Source: Cyanobacteria bacterium UBA2855
GTDB lineage: Bacteria > Cyanobacteriota > Vampirovibrionia > Gastranaerophilales > Gastranaerophilaceae
Assembly: GCA_002350725.1 (NCBI GenBank)
Contig: DEFJ01000020.1
Coordinates: 211-44,601 of the forward strand
Length of the DNA stretch: 44,391 bases
Direction: 5' to 3'
Shown: positions 23,450 through 32,800 of the stretch, piece by piece
Layout of the letters: every line of letters begins with the position of its first letter
How positions within the stretch are numbered: position 1 is the first letter of the stretch
Translations under genes and position numbers: made by a program
Notes under the pieces: generated by a model
The model's database searches: none
What the model saw: the letters and a program-made list of their open reading frames with translations, nothing else
What the model was told of the DNA's origin: nothing

Positions 23450-24199
23450 TTATCCCTCTAGTTTCTGCATTATTTCATCAGATATATCAAAGTTAGCATA
23501 TACATTTTGAACGTCATCGTGTTCTTCTAATTTGTCAAGTAATTTTAATATTTGATCGGCAGTTTTTTCATCTGTAACTTCAACCGTATTTTGAGGTATT
23601 CTGGTTAGTTCCGCGGTTTCGCTTTGCAATCCTGCTTTTTCCAACCCTTCCACTACGTTTTGGAAGTTTTCAACGCTTGTAATAACTTTGTAGCTGCCAT
23701 CTTCCTCGGTGACATCTTCTGCATCAAGGTTAATTGCTTCTTCAAAAAGTTTATCAAAGTCCGTATCTTCGTTATATGTGATAACACCTTTTTGATCGAA
23801 CATCCAACCAACGCAACCGTTTGCACCTAAGCTCCCGTTATATTTTGTAAAGTAGCTTCTGACATCTCCTGCAGTTCTGTTGCGATTGTCGGTCATTGCT
23901 TCAACAAATACCGCAACGCCTCCTGCTGCGTATCCTTCGTATGTCAGTTCTTCATAATTATCCGCAGCACCTGCTCCTGCTCCCTTTTCGATAGCACGTT
24001 TAATATTATCATTAGGCAGCCCTGCTGCTTTTGCTTTTTCTATTGCCGTTCTCAAACGGAAATTCCCTGCCGGGTCTGCGCCGCCTAATCTCGCTGCAAC
24101 AATAAGTTCTCTTGAATATTTCTGAAATACAACAGCACGTTGTGAATCTACTTTAGCTTTTTTGTGTTTAATTGTTGACCATTTTGAGTGTCCTGACAT
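23450..24199 (-). CDS. yebC: YebC/PmpR (TACO1) family protein
   Basis: The 249-residue protein starts MSGHSKWSTIKHKKAKVD and matches the YebC/TACO1 family throughout: FRLRTAIEKAKAAGLPNDNI, YEELTYEGYAAGGVAVFVEA, TDNRNRTAGDVRSYFTKYNG and GCVGWMFDQKGVI. Members were described as transcription regulators, and more recently as ribosome-associated factors that ease translation of proline-rich stretches. GAGGA precedes the ATG with ideal spacing. The diguanylate cyclase gene begins 2 bases after its stop, and yebC is the promoter-proximal gene of this two-gene unit. Confidence 0.97.
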   Translation of the reverse strand: MSGHSKWSTIKHKKAKVDSQRAVVFQKYSRELIVAARLGGADPAGNFRLRTAIEKAKAAGLPNDNIKRAIEKGAGAGAADNYEELTYEGYAAGGVAVFVEAMTDNRNRTAGDVRSYFTKYNGSLGANGCVGWMFDQKGVITYNEDTDFDKLFEEAINLDAEDVTEEDGSYKVITSVENFQNVVEGLEKAGLQSETAELTRIPQNTVEVTDEKTADQILKLLDKLEEHDDVQNVYANFDISDEIMQKLEG

Positions 24200-24293
24200 A
24201 GTTAAATCCTCATATAATTAGTTCTCTTTTAATAAAATTTTACCAAAAAAATATGAGGTTGCAAATATATCAGTTATTTTATTGTACGATTAT

Positions 24294-25106
24294 TTATGCA
24301 TTTGTTCTTAATTCAGGGTTGCTATCAATAATTTGTTGTATTTGAGCCATTACTTCTTCTTGATTCATTTGACCGCCATTGAAAGGATTCGTTGAACCTG
24401 TATCAAATTTTTCTCCGTTACCGTTTCCTTTATTTTGTGCAATTTGTGCTTCTTCTTGTTTTTCTTCATAGCTTTTGCCGGCGATTATTTCACCTAATTT
24501 ATTGCCGAGCATACCGCCAATTACCGCTCCTACAAACGGTATAGGAATTAGCGCTTGACCAATTGCTGCTCCTGCAGTAAATCCGGTTACTTTAATCCCA
24601 ACTTTTAAGGCTTCCGCTGCTCCGTCGACTAAACCCCCGTTCCACGTAGCTTTAGCTATTCCCGGAACTTCTGTTGCCAGATATAGTAATGAGCCTACAA
24701 GTGGAAATCTTTTCATTAAGGCGCCACCGCCGGATTTAATTCCTGCCCATATCCCTGATTTGCCTGCAGCTTTTGCGGCTGCACTACTGCTTTTTGCAGC
24801 ATTCCATATTTCCCCGGGAAGATTTCTAAGAGTCTTTCCTGCATATTTAAAGAAACTTCCGTCTCTTGCAAGAACCCCTTTATATGCTGATTCGGTTTCT
24901 ACAAATGATTGTCTGAGAGAGCGTCCGAAATGTTTGTATCCTGCACCTCCTACATGTTTACCGGTTACGGGATCTTTAACCCCTCTTACAATTCTTTCCA
25001 ACGCTTCTTGTTGAACTACTGAACCGTCACACCAGTAATAAGGAAGCATTTTTCCAAATCTTTTTGCGTTTGACCACGTTACATACGATGGAATTGAAAT
25101 ACCCAT
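24294..25106 (-). CDS. Hypothetical protein with glycine-zipper hydrophobic core
   Basis: The 270-residue protein has a soluble N-terminal third (MGISIPSYVTWSNAKRFGKM and a GKHVGGAGYKHFGRSLRQSF segment). An Ala/Ser/Gly-rich middle (SSSAAAKAAGKSGIWAGIKS) follows, and then a glycine-zipper membrane segment (GFTAGAAIGQALIPIPFVGA, then VIGGMLGNKLGEIIAG) at about 175-212. The tail is Gln/Asn-rich and helical (EEVMAQIQQIIDSNPELRT). Glycine zippers of this sort occur in pore-forming and bacteriocin-like proteins and in membrane anchors, but no toxin or immunity motif is evident. There is no signal peptide. AAGGT lies upstream of the ATG. It is a single gene, divergent from the radical SAM gene. Confidence 0.65.
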   Translation of the reverse strand: MGISIPSYVTWSNAKRFGKMLPYYWCDGSVVQQEALERIVRGVKDPVTGKHVGGAGYKHFGRSLRQSFVETESAYKGVLARDGSFFKYAGKTLRNLPGEIWNAAKSSSAAAKAAGKSGIWAGIKSGGGALMKRFPLVGSLLYLATEVPGIAKATWNGGLVDGAAEALKVGIKVTGFTAGAAIGQALIPIPFVGAVIGGMLGNKLGEIIAGKSYEEKQEEAQIAQNKGNGNGEKFDTGSTNPFNGGQMNQEEVMAQIQQIIDSNPELRTNA

Positions 25107-25258
25107 TTCAAACTACCTTCAATTTTACTAACCTAACACTAACCATATATAAAAAGTTTTTTTCCTCCTTAAAATTGCTTTAATTTTCCATAATGTAACA
25201 ATATTTTACAATTTACTGACAGAATTATTTTTGGTAAAATATACTGAAAGAGGTTCAA

Positions 25259-26803
25259 ATGGATAAAGCGAAAGAAATTTATTTATACAATAAAGAAACA
25301 TCTTTAAGTGCCGGTGTAAATATGTGGATGGCATTTCCGGGGCCGGAATCCTTTGCTATGTCCTCTTTAGGATATTTATGGCTGTTTAAAAACCTTGATG
25401 AGCAATCTTTTGTTAATATTGAAAGAGTTTATGCCGATTCCACAACGACGGTTATTCCTGCAAATAATCTTGATATGATTGCTTTTTCTATGTCTTTTGA
25501 TACAGATTTTATGGAGGTATTTTCTATATTAGAAAAGCATAATATTCCGTTAAAAAAAAGTGGCAGAGATGAAAAATTCCCTGTGATTTTTTCAGGAGGT
25601 CCTGTTGTAACTGCAAATCCGGCACCTTATGAAGATTTCTTTGACTTTTTTATTGTTGGTGATGGAGAAGATATAAATAATGAAGTCGTAAGGATTTATT
25701 CTGAAAATAAAAATTTGTCAAAGAATGAATATTTACAAAAAATTTCTTGTCTTGAGGGCGTGTATGTCCCCGGATTAAGTAAAAAAGTTAAAAAATTGAC
25801 AAAGAAGCTTGATGTTTGCGTTTATACTCCCATAATCAGTGATAAAGCGTTTTTTCCTGATACTTTTATAATGGAAGCCTCAAGAGGCTGCGCAAATCGT
25901 TGCGGCTTTTGTATTGCATCATATCTAAATCTTCCGTTACGTTGTGTTCAATATGAAAAAATAATTGAAACAATTGATTTAGGCTTAAAACATACAAATA
26001 AAATTGCTCTTTTAGGAGCGCAATTGAGTGCTCATCCGAGGTTTGAGGATATTTGTGATTATATATATAAGAAGATACGAGCAGGTCAAAAAATTGAAAT
26101 GAGCGTTTCTTCTCTTAGGGTAGATTCAATTACTCCAAATATTTTAAAAACTCTTGTTGCGTGTGGACAGAAAAATGTTACTCTTGCAATAGAAGCCGGT
26201 AGTGAAAGATTGCGAAGGGTCATAAATAAAAATCTTACAAAAGAACAAATCTTAAATTCTGTTGAGATTGCAAAAAATGCAGGCTTAAAAGGCTTTAAAT
26301 TTTATGGTATGTTGGGGCTTCCGACAGAAACTCAAGAGGATGTTAGTGAGATTATTGCTCTTGCAAAAGAAATAAAAACTTTATACAAAGGTTTTGATAT
26401 TTCTTTTGGTTTTTCGACTTTTGTCCCAAAACCAAATACTCCGTTTCAGTGGTGTAAAAGAGAGGATACAAAAATTCTTGAAAAGAAATCCAATTATATA
26501 AAGAAAGAATTACATAAACTTGGTATTGATTCTTCTGTTTCAAGTGCGAAATGGGATTATTGGCAGGCATTTTTATCCAGAGCCGATAATACAATCGCTG
26601 ATTTTTTAGTGACTGTATATCAAGAAGGCGGGAAGTTAGGTGCATATAACAAAGCCGCTAAAGTTCATAATATAAATCCCGATAAATTTGCTATTGCAAG
26701 TAGGGATTTTGATGAAATATTTCCTTGGGATTTTATAGAATTAAATCCCAATAAGGAATTTCTTCAAAAAGAATATGATAGATTAATTTCCATAAAATCC
26801 TAA
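25259..26803 (+). CDS. Radical SAM protein with B12-binding-like N-terminus
   Basis: The 514-residue protein has a CX3CX2C cluster, Cys211, Cys215 and Cys218 in RGCANRCGFC, that should hold the 4Fe-4S cluster which cleaves S-adenosylmethionine. The preceding 200 residues (SSLGYLWLFKNLDEQ, AFSMSFDTDFMEVF, PVIFSGGPVVTANPAPYEDF and FFIVGDGED) match the cobalamin-binding-like half of the large B12-radical SAM Fe-S oxidoreductase family. The core continues with VSSLRVDSITPNILK, NVTLAIEAGSERLRRVINK and GFKFYGMLGLPTET. The reaction cannot be assigned; relatives include methyltransferases and ring-modifying enzymes. AAAGAGG precedes the ATG. The last bases overlap the converging phosphatase-like gene by 4 bases. 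Confidence 0.88.
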   Translation: MDKAKEIYLYNKETSLSAGVNMWMAFPGPESFAMSSLGYLWLFKNLDEQSFVNIERVYADSTTTVIPANNLDMIAFSMSFDTDFMEVFSILEKHNIPLKKSGRDEKFPVIFSGGPVVTANPAPYEDFFDFFIVGDGEDINNEVVRIYSENKNLSKNEYLQKISCLEGVYVPGLSKKVKKLTKKLDVCVYTPIISDKAFFPDTFIMEASRGCANRCGFCIASYLNLPLRCVQYEKIIETIDLGLKHTNKIALLGAQLSAHPRFEDICDYIYKKIRAGQKIEMSVSSLRVDSITPNILKTLVACGQKNVTLAIEAGSERLRRVINKNLTKEQILNSVEIAKNAGLKGFKFYGMLGLPTETQEDVSEIIALAKEIKTLYKGFDISFGFSTFVPKPNTPFQWCKREDTKILEKKSNYIKKELHKLGIDSSVSSAKWDYWQAFLSRADNTIADFLVTVYQEGGKLGAYNKAAKVHNINPDKFAIASRDFDEIFPWDFIELNPNKEFLQKEYDRLISIKS

Positions 26804-27420
26804 AGCGGAGTGTAATCAGAGTATATCAGGCTCTTCCAATTTTTAAAGAAGCTTATTTGAGTTGCGGAACCTGTTTTTATATAAATGTGTTGGAAAGATG
26901 TTGCAGGAATTTCCAACGCATCACATATTGCTGCCTTAATAATGTCAGGATGCGTAACAATAATTACCCTGTTCCCAATATTGTCATTTACAATTTCTTC
27001 TATTTTTTCTGAAACTCTTTTTATAAAATCTGATACTGCTTCCGCATCATCAGGTGTCGGGATATCAGGTTTTAGTATCAAATCTTTTAATTTTTGAGGA
27101 AATTTTGTTTCTATTTGTTCAAATGTAAATCCGCTAAAAGAGCCGCATTTTCTTGGCTTTAAATCAATTACTTCAAAATCTTTTTTATAAACTTTTGCTA
27201 TCTTTTTAGCCGACTGAGTGCAACGAGAAGCAGATGACGAGTATATTTTGTCATTCTTTACCTGTCTTTTTTTAAGGTATTCGCAGATCTTGTCAATTTC
27301 TTCAGCGCCGTTTTCATTCAGTGGAGGGTGGTTTTCTAAATCAGAAAATCTTCCTTCTTCAGAAAATATAGTTGCTCCGTGGCTAATAAAAGTAATTTTA
27401 CATTTTCTGTCAAAATACAT
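26800..27420 (-). CDS. Histidine phosphatase superfamily protein lacking the RHG arginine
   Basis: The 206-residue protein has the fold pattern of the phosphoglycerate-mutase-like superfamily: FISHGATIFSEEGRF at the N-terminus, IYSSSASRCTQSAKKIA in the middle and VIIVTHPDIIKAAICDAL near the end, the latter bearing the second catalytic histidine. The first motif is normally RHG, but here the arginine is serine (SHG, codon AGC), while the phospho-accepting histidine stays. The mid-protein acidic residue usual in an ExxFGxxEG loop is also unclear (KCGSFSGFTFEQ). Activity may be altered or lost; a regulatory phosphohistidine or weak phosphatase role is possible. GAGG precedes the ATG; a palindrome flanks its promoter. 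Confidence 0.82.
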   Translation of the reverse strand: MYFDRKCKITFISHGATIFSEEGRFSDLENHPPLNENGAEEIDKICEYLKKRQVKNDKIYSSSASRCTQSAKKIAKVYKKDFEVIDLKPRKCGSFSGFTFEQIETKFPQKLKDLILKPDIPTPDDAEAVSDFIKRVSEKIEEIVNDNIGNRVIIVTHPDIIKAAICDALEIPATSFQHIYIKTGSATQISFFKNWKSLIYSDYTPL

Positions 27421-27437
27421 AATTCAAAACCTCTTTT

Positions 27438-27479
27438 TATACAGTATAACATACTATTGTGCTTTTTGAATACTGTATA
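27438..27479. promoter_or_regulatory. 10-base inverted repeat around the phosphatase promoter
   Basis: TATACAGTAT (27438-27447) and ATACTGTATA (27470-27479) are exact reverse complements separated by 22 bases. On the minus strand the near arm overlaps a TATACT -10-like box about 20 bases before the phosphatase-like ATG. A regulator binding site is a reasonable reading. Confidence 0.45.
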
Positions 27480-27494
27480 TAGACTAATAATCGT

Positions 27495-28571
27495 TTAAAA
27501 AAGATTTCCTTGAATTGTTATATTTGAATTTTTTAATCCTAAATGTTCAACTGCGTATGGTGTAACCATTCTGCCGCGAGGTGTTCTTTGCAGTAATCCA
27601 GCTTGCAAAAGATAAGGCTCGCATACATCTTCCAGCGTTCTGACATCTTCGCCTAACGCTGCAGCCAAGGTCTCAATTCCGACAGGACCTCCATTGTATT
27701 TTTCAATAATTAACATTAACAAATTTCTGTCGGTAGTGTCTAACCCGCAGTTGTCAATTTTGAGAGTATCAAGGGCTTCATTTGCAATTTTTTTTGTTAT
27801 TTTACCATCCGCTTTAACTAAGGCAAAATCTGATACACGCTTAATGAGTCTGTTTGCAATTCTTGGTGTGCCTCTTGAGCGTCTTGCAATAGCATGAGCG
27901 CCTTCGTTATCTATTTCTATGTTTAATATTCCCGCAGTCCTTGTAACGACTTGGGATAATTCGTCTTCCGTGTAAAATTCAAGCCTGTGAATTATTCCAA
28001 AACGATCCCTTAAAGGTCCTGATAATGCTCCGGCTTTTGTCGTAGCGCCAACAAGCGTAAATTTAGGTATTGGCAGCCGCAAGGTTTTTACTGATTGCCC
28101 TTTTCCCGTTGTCATGTCAAGATAAAAATCTTCCATTGCGGGATAAAGAATTTCTTCCGCAATTTTATTAAGTCTGTGAATTTCGTCTATAAATAATATT
28201 TCTCCACCTTTTAATGACATTAGTATCCCGATAATATCACGGGGTCTTTCCAATGCAGGTGCGGATGTTATTTTAATCTCAACACCCATTTGCTCTGCAA
28301 TAACTCCTGCCAGTGTTGTTTTCCCTAAGCCCGGCGGACCGTAAAACAAAAGATGATCGAGAGGTTGCTCCCTTTTTTTTGCGGCAGCAATTGTAATTTT
28401 AAGTGTTTCCTTCAATGCGGATTGACCGATATATGCTTCAAAACTCTTTGGACGAATAGTGTTTTCGAAATTTCTGTCGCTTTCAATTGTTTCAGGTTTT
28501 ACTATTTCGTTTTTTTTATTGTTTATATCAACTTTTTTAAAATTGTTTTCTTCATCTGTAATAATACTCAT
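27495..28571 (-). CDS. ruvB: Holliday junction branch-migration helicase RuvB
   Basis: RuvB is the AAA+ ring motor that, with RuvA, drives branch migration of Holliday junctions in recombination repair. The 358-residue protein has RPKSFEAYIGQ, Walker A GPPGLGKTT, Walker B FIDEIHRLNK, sensor-1 TLVGATTKAGALSGPLRDRF including the arginine finger, sensor-2 RSRGTPRIANRLIKRV, and the winged-helix DNA-binding tail ending in a RTPRGRMVTPYAVEHLGL stretch. The N-terminus has about 20 extra polar residues. No ribosome site is visible; an extended -10-like TGATACCAT ends six bases before the ATG (28578-28586), as at mazG. ruvA and ruvC are not adjacent. Confidence 0.97.
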   Translation of the reverse strand: MSIITDEENNFKKVDINNKKNEIVKPETIESDRNFENTIRPKSFEAYIGQSALKETLKITIAAAKKREQPLDHLLFYGPPGLGKTTLAGVIAEQMGVEIKITSAPALERPRDIIGILMSLKGGEILFIDEIHRLNKIAEEILYPAMEDFYLDMTTGKGQSVKTLRLPIPKFTLVGATTKAGALSGPLRDRFGIIHRLEFYTEDELSQVVTRTAGILNIEIDNEGAHAIARRSRGTPRIANRLIKRVSDFALVKADGKITKKIANEALDTLKIDNCGLDTTDRNLLMLIIEKYNGGPVGIETLAAALGEDVRTLEDVCEPYLLQAGLLQRTPRGRMVTPYAVEHLGLKNSNITIQGNLF

Positions 28572-28634
28572 AATTTTATGGTATCATATAAATTAAAGAT
28601 ATGGAAATTATTAAGTTTGAATAAGGAGTAGTAG

Positions 28635-29804
28635 ATGAAAGTATCTGAACGTTTAGAAAAAATTCCTCCGTACTTATTTGCGGAAATTGACAGAAAAATT
28701 GCAGAAGCAAAAGCTAAAGGTTATGACATTATAAGTCTTGGTATCGGAGATCCTGATACTCCGACTTTGCCGCCTGTGGTTGAGGAAATGCATAAGGCTA
28801 TCGATAATCCTAAAAACCATGATTATCCTCCTTATAACGGGACAAAACAGTTCAGAGATGCAGCCGCAGCATGGATGAAAAAACGTTTTGGCGTTGATGT
28901 TGATGCTGATACTGAGGTGCTTGCAAATATAGGTTCCAAAGAGGCTATTGCGCATGTGTTTTTCGCTTTTGTAGATAAAGGTGACTACACGTTAGTTCCT
29001 GACCCGGGATATCCTGTATATCATAATGCAACAATATTTGCAGGTGGTATTCCATACGCTATGCCTTTATTAGAAGAAAACGGATTTTTGCCGGATTTCG
29101 ATAAAATCCCCGAAGATGTTGCGAAGAAATCAAAAATTATGTTTTTGAATTATCCAAACAATCCTACAGGTGCTGTTGCTGATTTGGATTTCTGGAAGAG
29201 GGCTGTTGCTTTTTGTAAAAAATATGATATATTGCTATGTTCCGATATGGCATATTCGGAAATGACATACGATGGCTATAAAGCTCCGTCAGTTCTCGAA
29301 GTTGAAGGGGGAAAAGATGTAGCTTTAGAATTTTATTCTCACTCTAAGTCCTATAATATGACCGGATGGCGTGTTGGTTTTGTATGTGGAAATAAGGATG
29401 CTGTAAAAGCTCTTGGTACTATCAAAAATAATATCGACAGCGGTACTTTTAAGGCTATCCAACAAGCTGCCACTACGGCATTTACTATTGAGCAATCTTA
29501 TATTGATAAATTGAACGGAATGTATCAGGAACGCCGAGATGTTATGGAGAAAGGCTTAAAAGAATTAGGTTGGAATATCAAACCTACAAAGGCAACTTTC
29601 TATATTTGGATTCCGACACCAAATGGTAAAACAAGTGAAGAATTTGCAACTGAACTTTTAGAAAAAGCGCATGTTGTTGTTCCGCCCGGAAACGGTTATG
29701 GGAAATGCGGTGAAGGTTATATCCGAATTGCTCTTACAAAAGATATAGATACTATTAAAAAAGCACTGCAAAGATTAAAAGATGCAGGAATAAGGTACGA
29801 ATAA
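28635..29804 (+). CDS. dapL: LL-diaminopimelate aminotransferase
   Basis: DapL makes LL-diaminopimelate from tetrahydrodipicolinate and glutamate in one step, feeding lysine and peptidoglycan synthesis; it is the route used by Cyanobacteria, Chlamydiae and plants. The 389-residue class I aminotransferase shows SLGIGDPDTPTLPPVVEEMH, YPPYNGTKQFRDAAAAWM, PDPGYPVYHNAT, MFLNYPNNPTGAVA, and SHSKSYNMTGWRVGF with PLP-binding Lys238. AAGGAG precedes the ATG and a terminator follows the stop. A general aspartate-type aminotransferase is the alternative, but the N-terminal wording and GIGDPD pattern favour DapL. Confidence 0.9.
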   Translation: MKVSERLEKIPPYLFAEIDRKIAEAKAKGYDIISLGIGDPDTPTLPPVVEEMHKAIDNPKNHDYPPYNGTKQFRDAAAAWMKKRFGVDVDADTEVLANIGSKEAIAHVFFAFVDKGDYTLVPDPGYPVYHNATIFAGGIPYAMPLLEENGFLPDFDKIPEDVAKKSKIMFLNYPNNPTGAVADLDFWKRAVAFCKKYDILLCSDMAYSEMTYDGYKAPSVLEVEGGKDVALEFYSHSKSYNMTGWRVGFVCGNKDAVKALGTIKNNIDSGTFKAIQQAATTAFTIEQSYIDKLNGMYQERRDVMEKGLKELGWNIKPTKATFYIWIPTPNGKTSEEFATELLEKAHVVVPPGNGYGKCGEGYIRIALTKDIDTIKKALQRLKDAGIRYE

Positions 29805-29809
29805 TATAA

Positions 29810-29834
29810 AACAAGGGGGGTGTTGCCCCTTGTT
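29810..29834 (+). terminator. Intrinsic terminator after dapL
   Basis: AACAAGGGG (29810-29818) pairs with CCCCTTGTT (29826-29834) around a 7-base loop six bases after the dapL stop, followed by TATTACT. The stem is strong, though the T run is short. Confidence 0.8.
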
Positions 29835-29875
29835 TATTACTAACTGTTAAGAAAGTATATAATTATTATAAATTA

Positions 29876-29884
29876 TGGTATAAT
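29876..29884 (+). promoter_or_regulatory. Extended -10 promoter, apparently leaderless (zinc-ribbon protein gene)
   Basis: TGG-TATAAT (29876-29884) is a perfect extended -10 element. Only six bases separate it from the ATG at 29891, so transcription would start at about the A of ATG. No Shine-Dalgarno sequence is present. Confidence 0.6.
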
Positions 29885-29890
29885 CTCATT

Positions 29891-32800
29891 ATGGAATGTC
29901 CAAAATGTGGTATGGAAATAGACGATAAGGCGACAGTTTGCCCGAACTGTAAGAAAGTTCTGAAGATTGTTTGCCCTAAGTGTAAGACCGTAAATAAAAC
30001 AAATACATGTAAGCGTTGCGGCTATGTTATATTAACTAAGTGTCATAAGTGCGGTAAAATAAATCTTACCGGCGATAAGCATTGTAAGAAATGCGGATTT
30101 GATTTAGAGCAAAGTGTTATTTTAAATGAGGCTAATACCGATCAATTTGCATGTATTCTTATAACTTTTCCTGTTATGGGTGAAATTACGCAGATTTTGG
30201 GCAGTGCAAAACTTGTTAATAAGTTTAAAGATAATCTTGATAAAATTTTCGTAAATCAATGCCTTGAAGCAGGAGTAAGACGTCAATATATCGGTAAAAA
30301 TATTGTTATAAGATTTGATAAAGAATATTCATTTAAGGCTTCAGCAAGAACAGCAATAAAAGTTGCAATCAAAATTCTTACCGATATCACCAAAATGAAT
30401 TACAAGCTTACCAACAAAAAGAATACAACCGTTCGTTGTAATATGTTTTTGATGCAAAGGACAATACATGATGATCCTTATAATTTTGATTCGGGATTTC
30501 ATGTAAATATGGTTAACAGAACCAGCGAAAATAAACAAGAAAGATTGATGGGTACATTCCAGGTTATTGCTGATAATTTTATGGAAGAAGCTATCGGTAA
30601 AGATTATCCGTTTGATGCGTTAAGCTCTATATCAATAAATGGGGAAATGAGAACTTTCTATCAGATTGATGTGTCAAAAGAAATTGTTATAAATTATGCG
30701 GATTTAGATGAAGCCGATGGTGAGGCTGAGATACCTAATTTTGTTCAAAATATGCTTGTGGAGCAAGATAAATTGGATGGCGCAGCTCTCAGTAAAATGG
30801 AAAAGCCAAATGACCCTGATGATATTTATGATATCGAAACAATTGATTTTAGTGAAATTCAGTGTGAATTTATAAGAACTGAGAATATTGATGTATTTTA
30901 TCATGTAGCAAGTAAAATACAAGCTGTTCCTAAAGGAATTATTGCAATAAGGACAGATCCATTATATGTTCCGTATTCGATAAAACTTTTATCTTCAATA
31001 AATGATTTAGGAATATATTCAAATATTATAACAGTTACCTGTTATGATGAAATGAAATATTCTCCATATTCGTTCTTTAGAAGTTTGGTTTCTGCTATTT
31101 TTGAATATACTGTTTCGCAAAAGCTGTTTAGAAACAATGATTTTTCTATGTTTGCATCTATTGATAAAACCGGTATGATAAGGGATTTGATTACTTTCAA
31201 TCAGCGTGGAGATAATCCTCAAGATACAAGATATACGTATTTTGATATCTTTCTTACACTGTTGCAGGCTATTCCTAATACGTTAATATTTATAGAAAAT
31301 TTTGATAAAATTGATGCAAGCTCTTACGATGTCCTTCAGTATTTATTCAAGACTTTCGAGCAGCTTGATATAAGCTATCTTGTTGTATACAGTAAAGAAT
31401 TTGGTTTGCATAAAGATATGCACTTCTTGCTAACAAAACCATACTATACTGAGATAACCTTAAAACCGACTCCGTTTGAGAAAATGGTTGAAGAAAATAA
31501 GAGTTATTACAAAAATATTATGGACAGTTTTTATTTCCAAAGAATTGCAAAATATTCTTTCGGAAGTATTTTATTCCTTGATATTGCTATCCAGTATTTA
31601 ATTGAGAGCGGAGTTTTTGAGGCCGGCGAAAATGAGATTAAGTTGTTAACTCCAAAAACATTAATTATTCCTTCAAGTTTGAATAAACTGGTTAAACGTC
31701 GTTTAGATTTATTGAAGGATTATCCTGAGGCTATCAAATTCTTAGCTACCGTAGTTCTTCTCGGTACAAGGATTGATGATAATACTATAAAGAGTTTGGA
31801 TTTTCCGGATTTAGGGGATATATTAGAAAAATTAGCCGAGATGGGATACATATATTATTACAACAATTGTATGTATTTCCCTAATTATAATATCTTGAGA
31901 GAAAATATTTTAAAGGTATTAGATGCTACTGTTTTAAAAGAAGTTGCTGATATATTGTTTACAAAAGTATTTGATGATAGTATGCCTTGTCCTGAAAAAG
32001 CATATTTGTACGGATTGCTTCAGGATTATAAAAAGGAGTTTTTGGAGTGGGAAAAACTTGCAAAAATTAATTTATCATTAGGCGATTTTAATTCTTATTT
32101 GAATTGTGCGGATAAAATTCTTGAAATTTTGGATATGAACAAGGATGAAGAGGCGCAAGAAGATATTGAAAATTACAGATTAGAGCTATATGAAAATATT
32201 GCTCAGAATATGTTTGATTTTGTTCCTGATAAGACATTTGAGATTGCTGAGAGAACACTTTTGCATCTTGAACGAACTACTGATAGTGAAAAGATTATTA
32301 ATCTTTGTAATAAATTAATTCAAAGCTGCATGCAATCAGGACATTATACTCATGCGCTGGAATTGACACATAAGGTATTGTCTTTACTCCCGAATTGTTC
32401 AATAGATCCTGGGGCGACTAATTTTAATAAATATTTCTTCCTTATGACAATTGTCCATGTTGAGATATTGTTTAATATCGGAGCTTGGGAAGATTGTTTG
32501 GATTTAGGATATAACGTGCTAAATGTTATGAATCAGGAGAATATGGATTTAATGCGTCCTGATTATATGACATCTGAGCAGTTTGAAAAAATCATAATGG
32601 ATACAATAGGTTATGTTGCGTTGGCGAATGTATTGCAGTTAAAGGGTAACGTAAAAGAATTTTTGAATATAGTTCGTTCTGATTTTACAAGAGTTCCTCA
32701 TGCGTATGATGCGTTTGTTGCTCTTGAAAGTTTAATGTTTGGACAGCAACCTCAATATGATAATTCTATATTGGCAGAGGATAATAAATTTTCGGCTATT

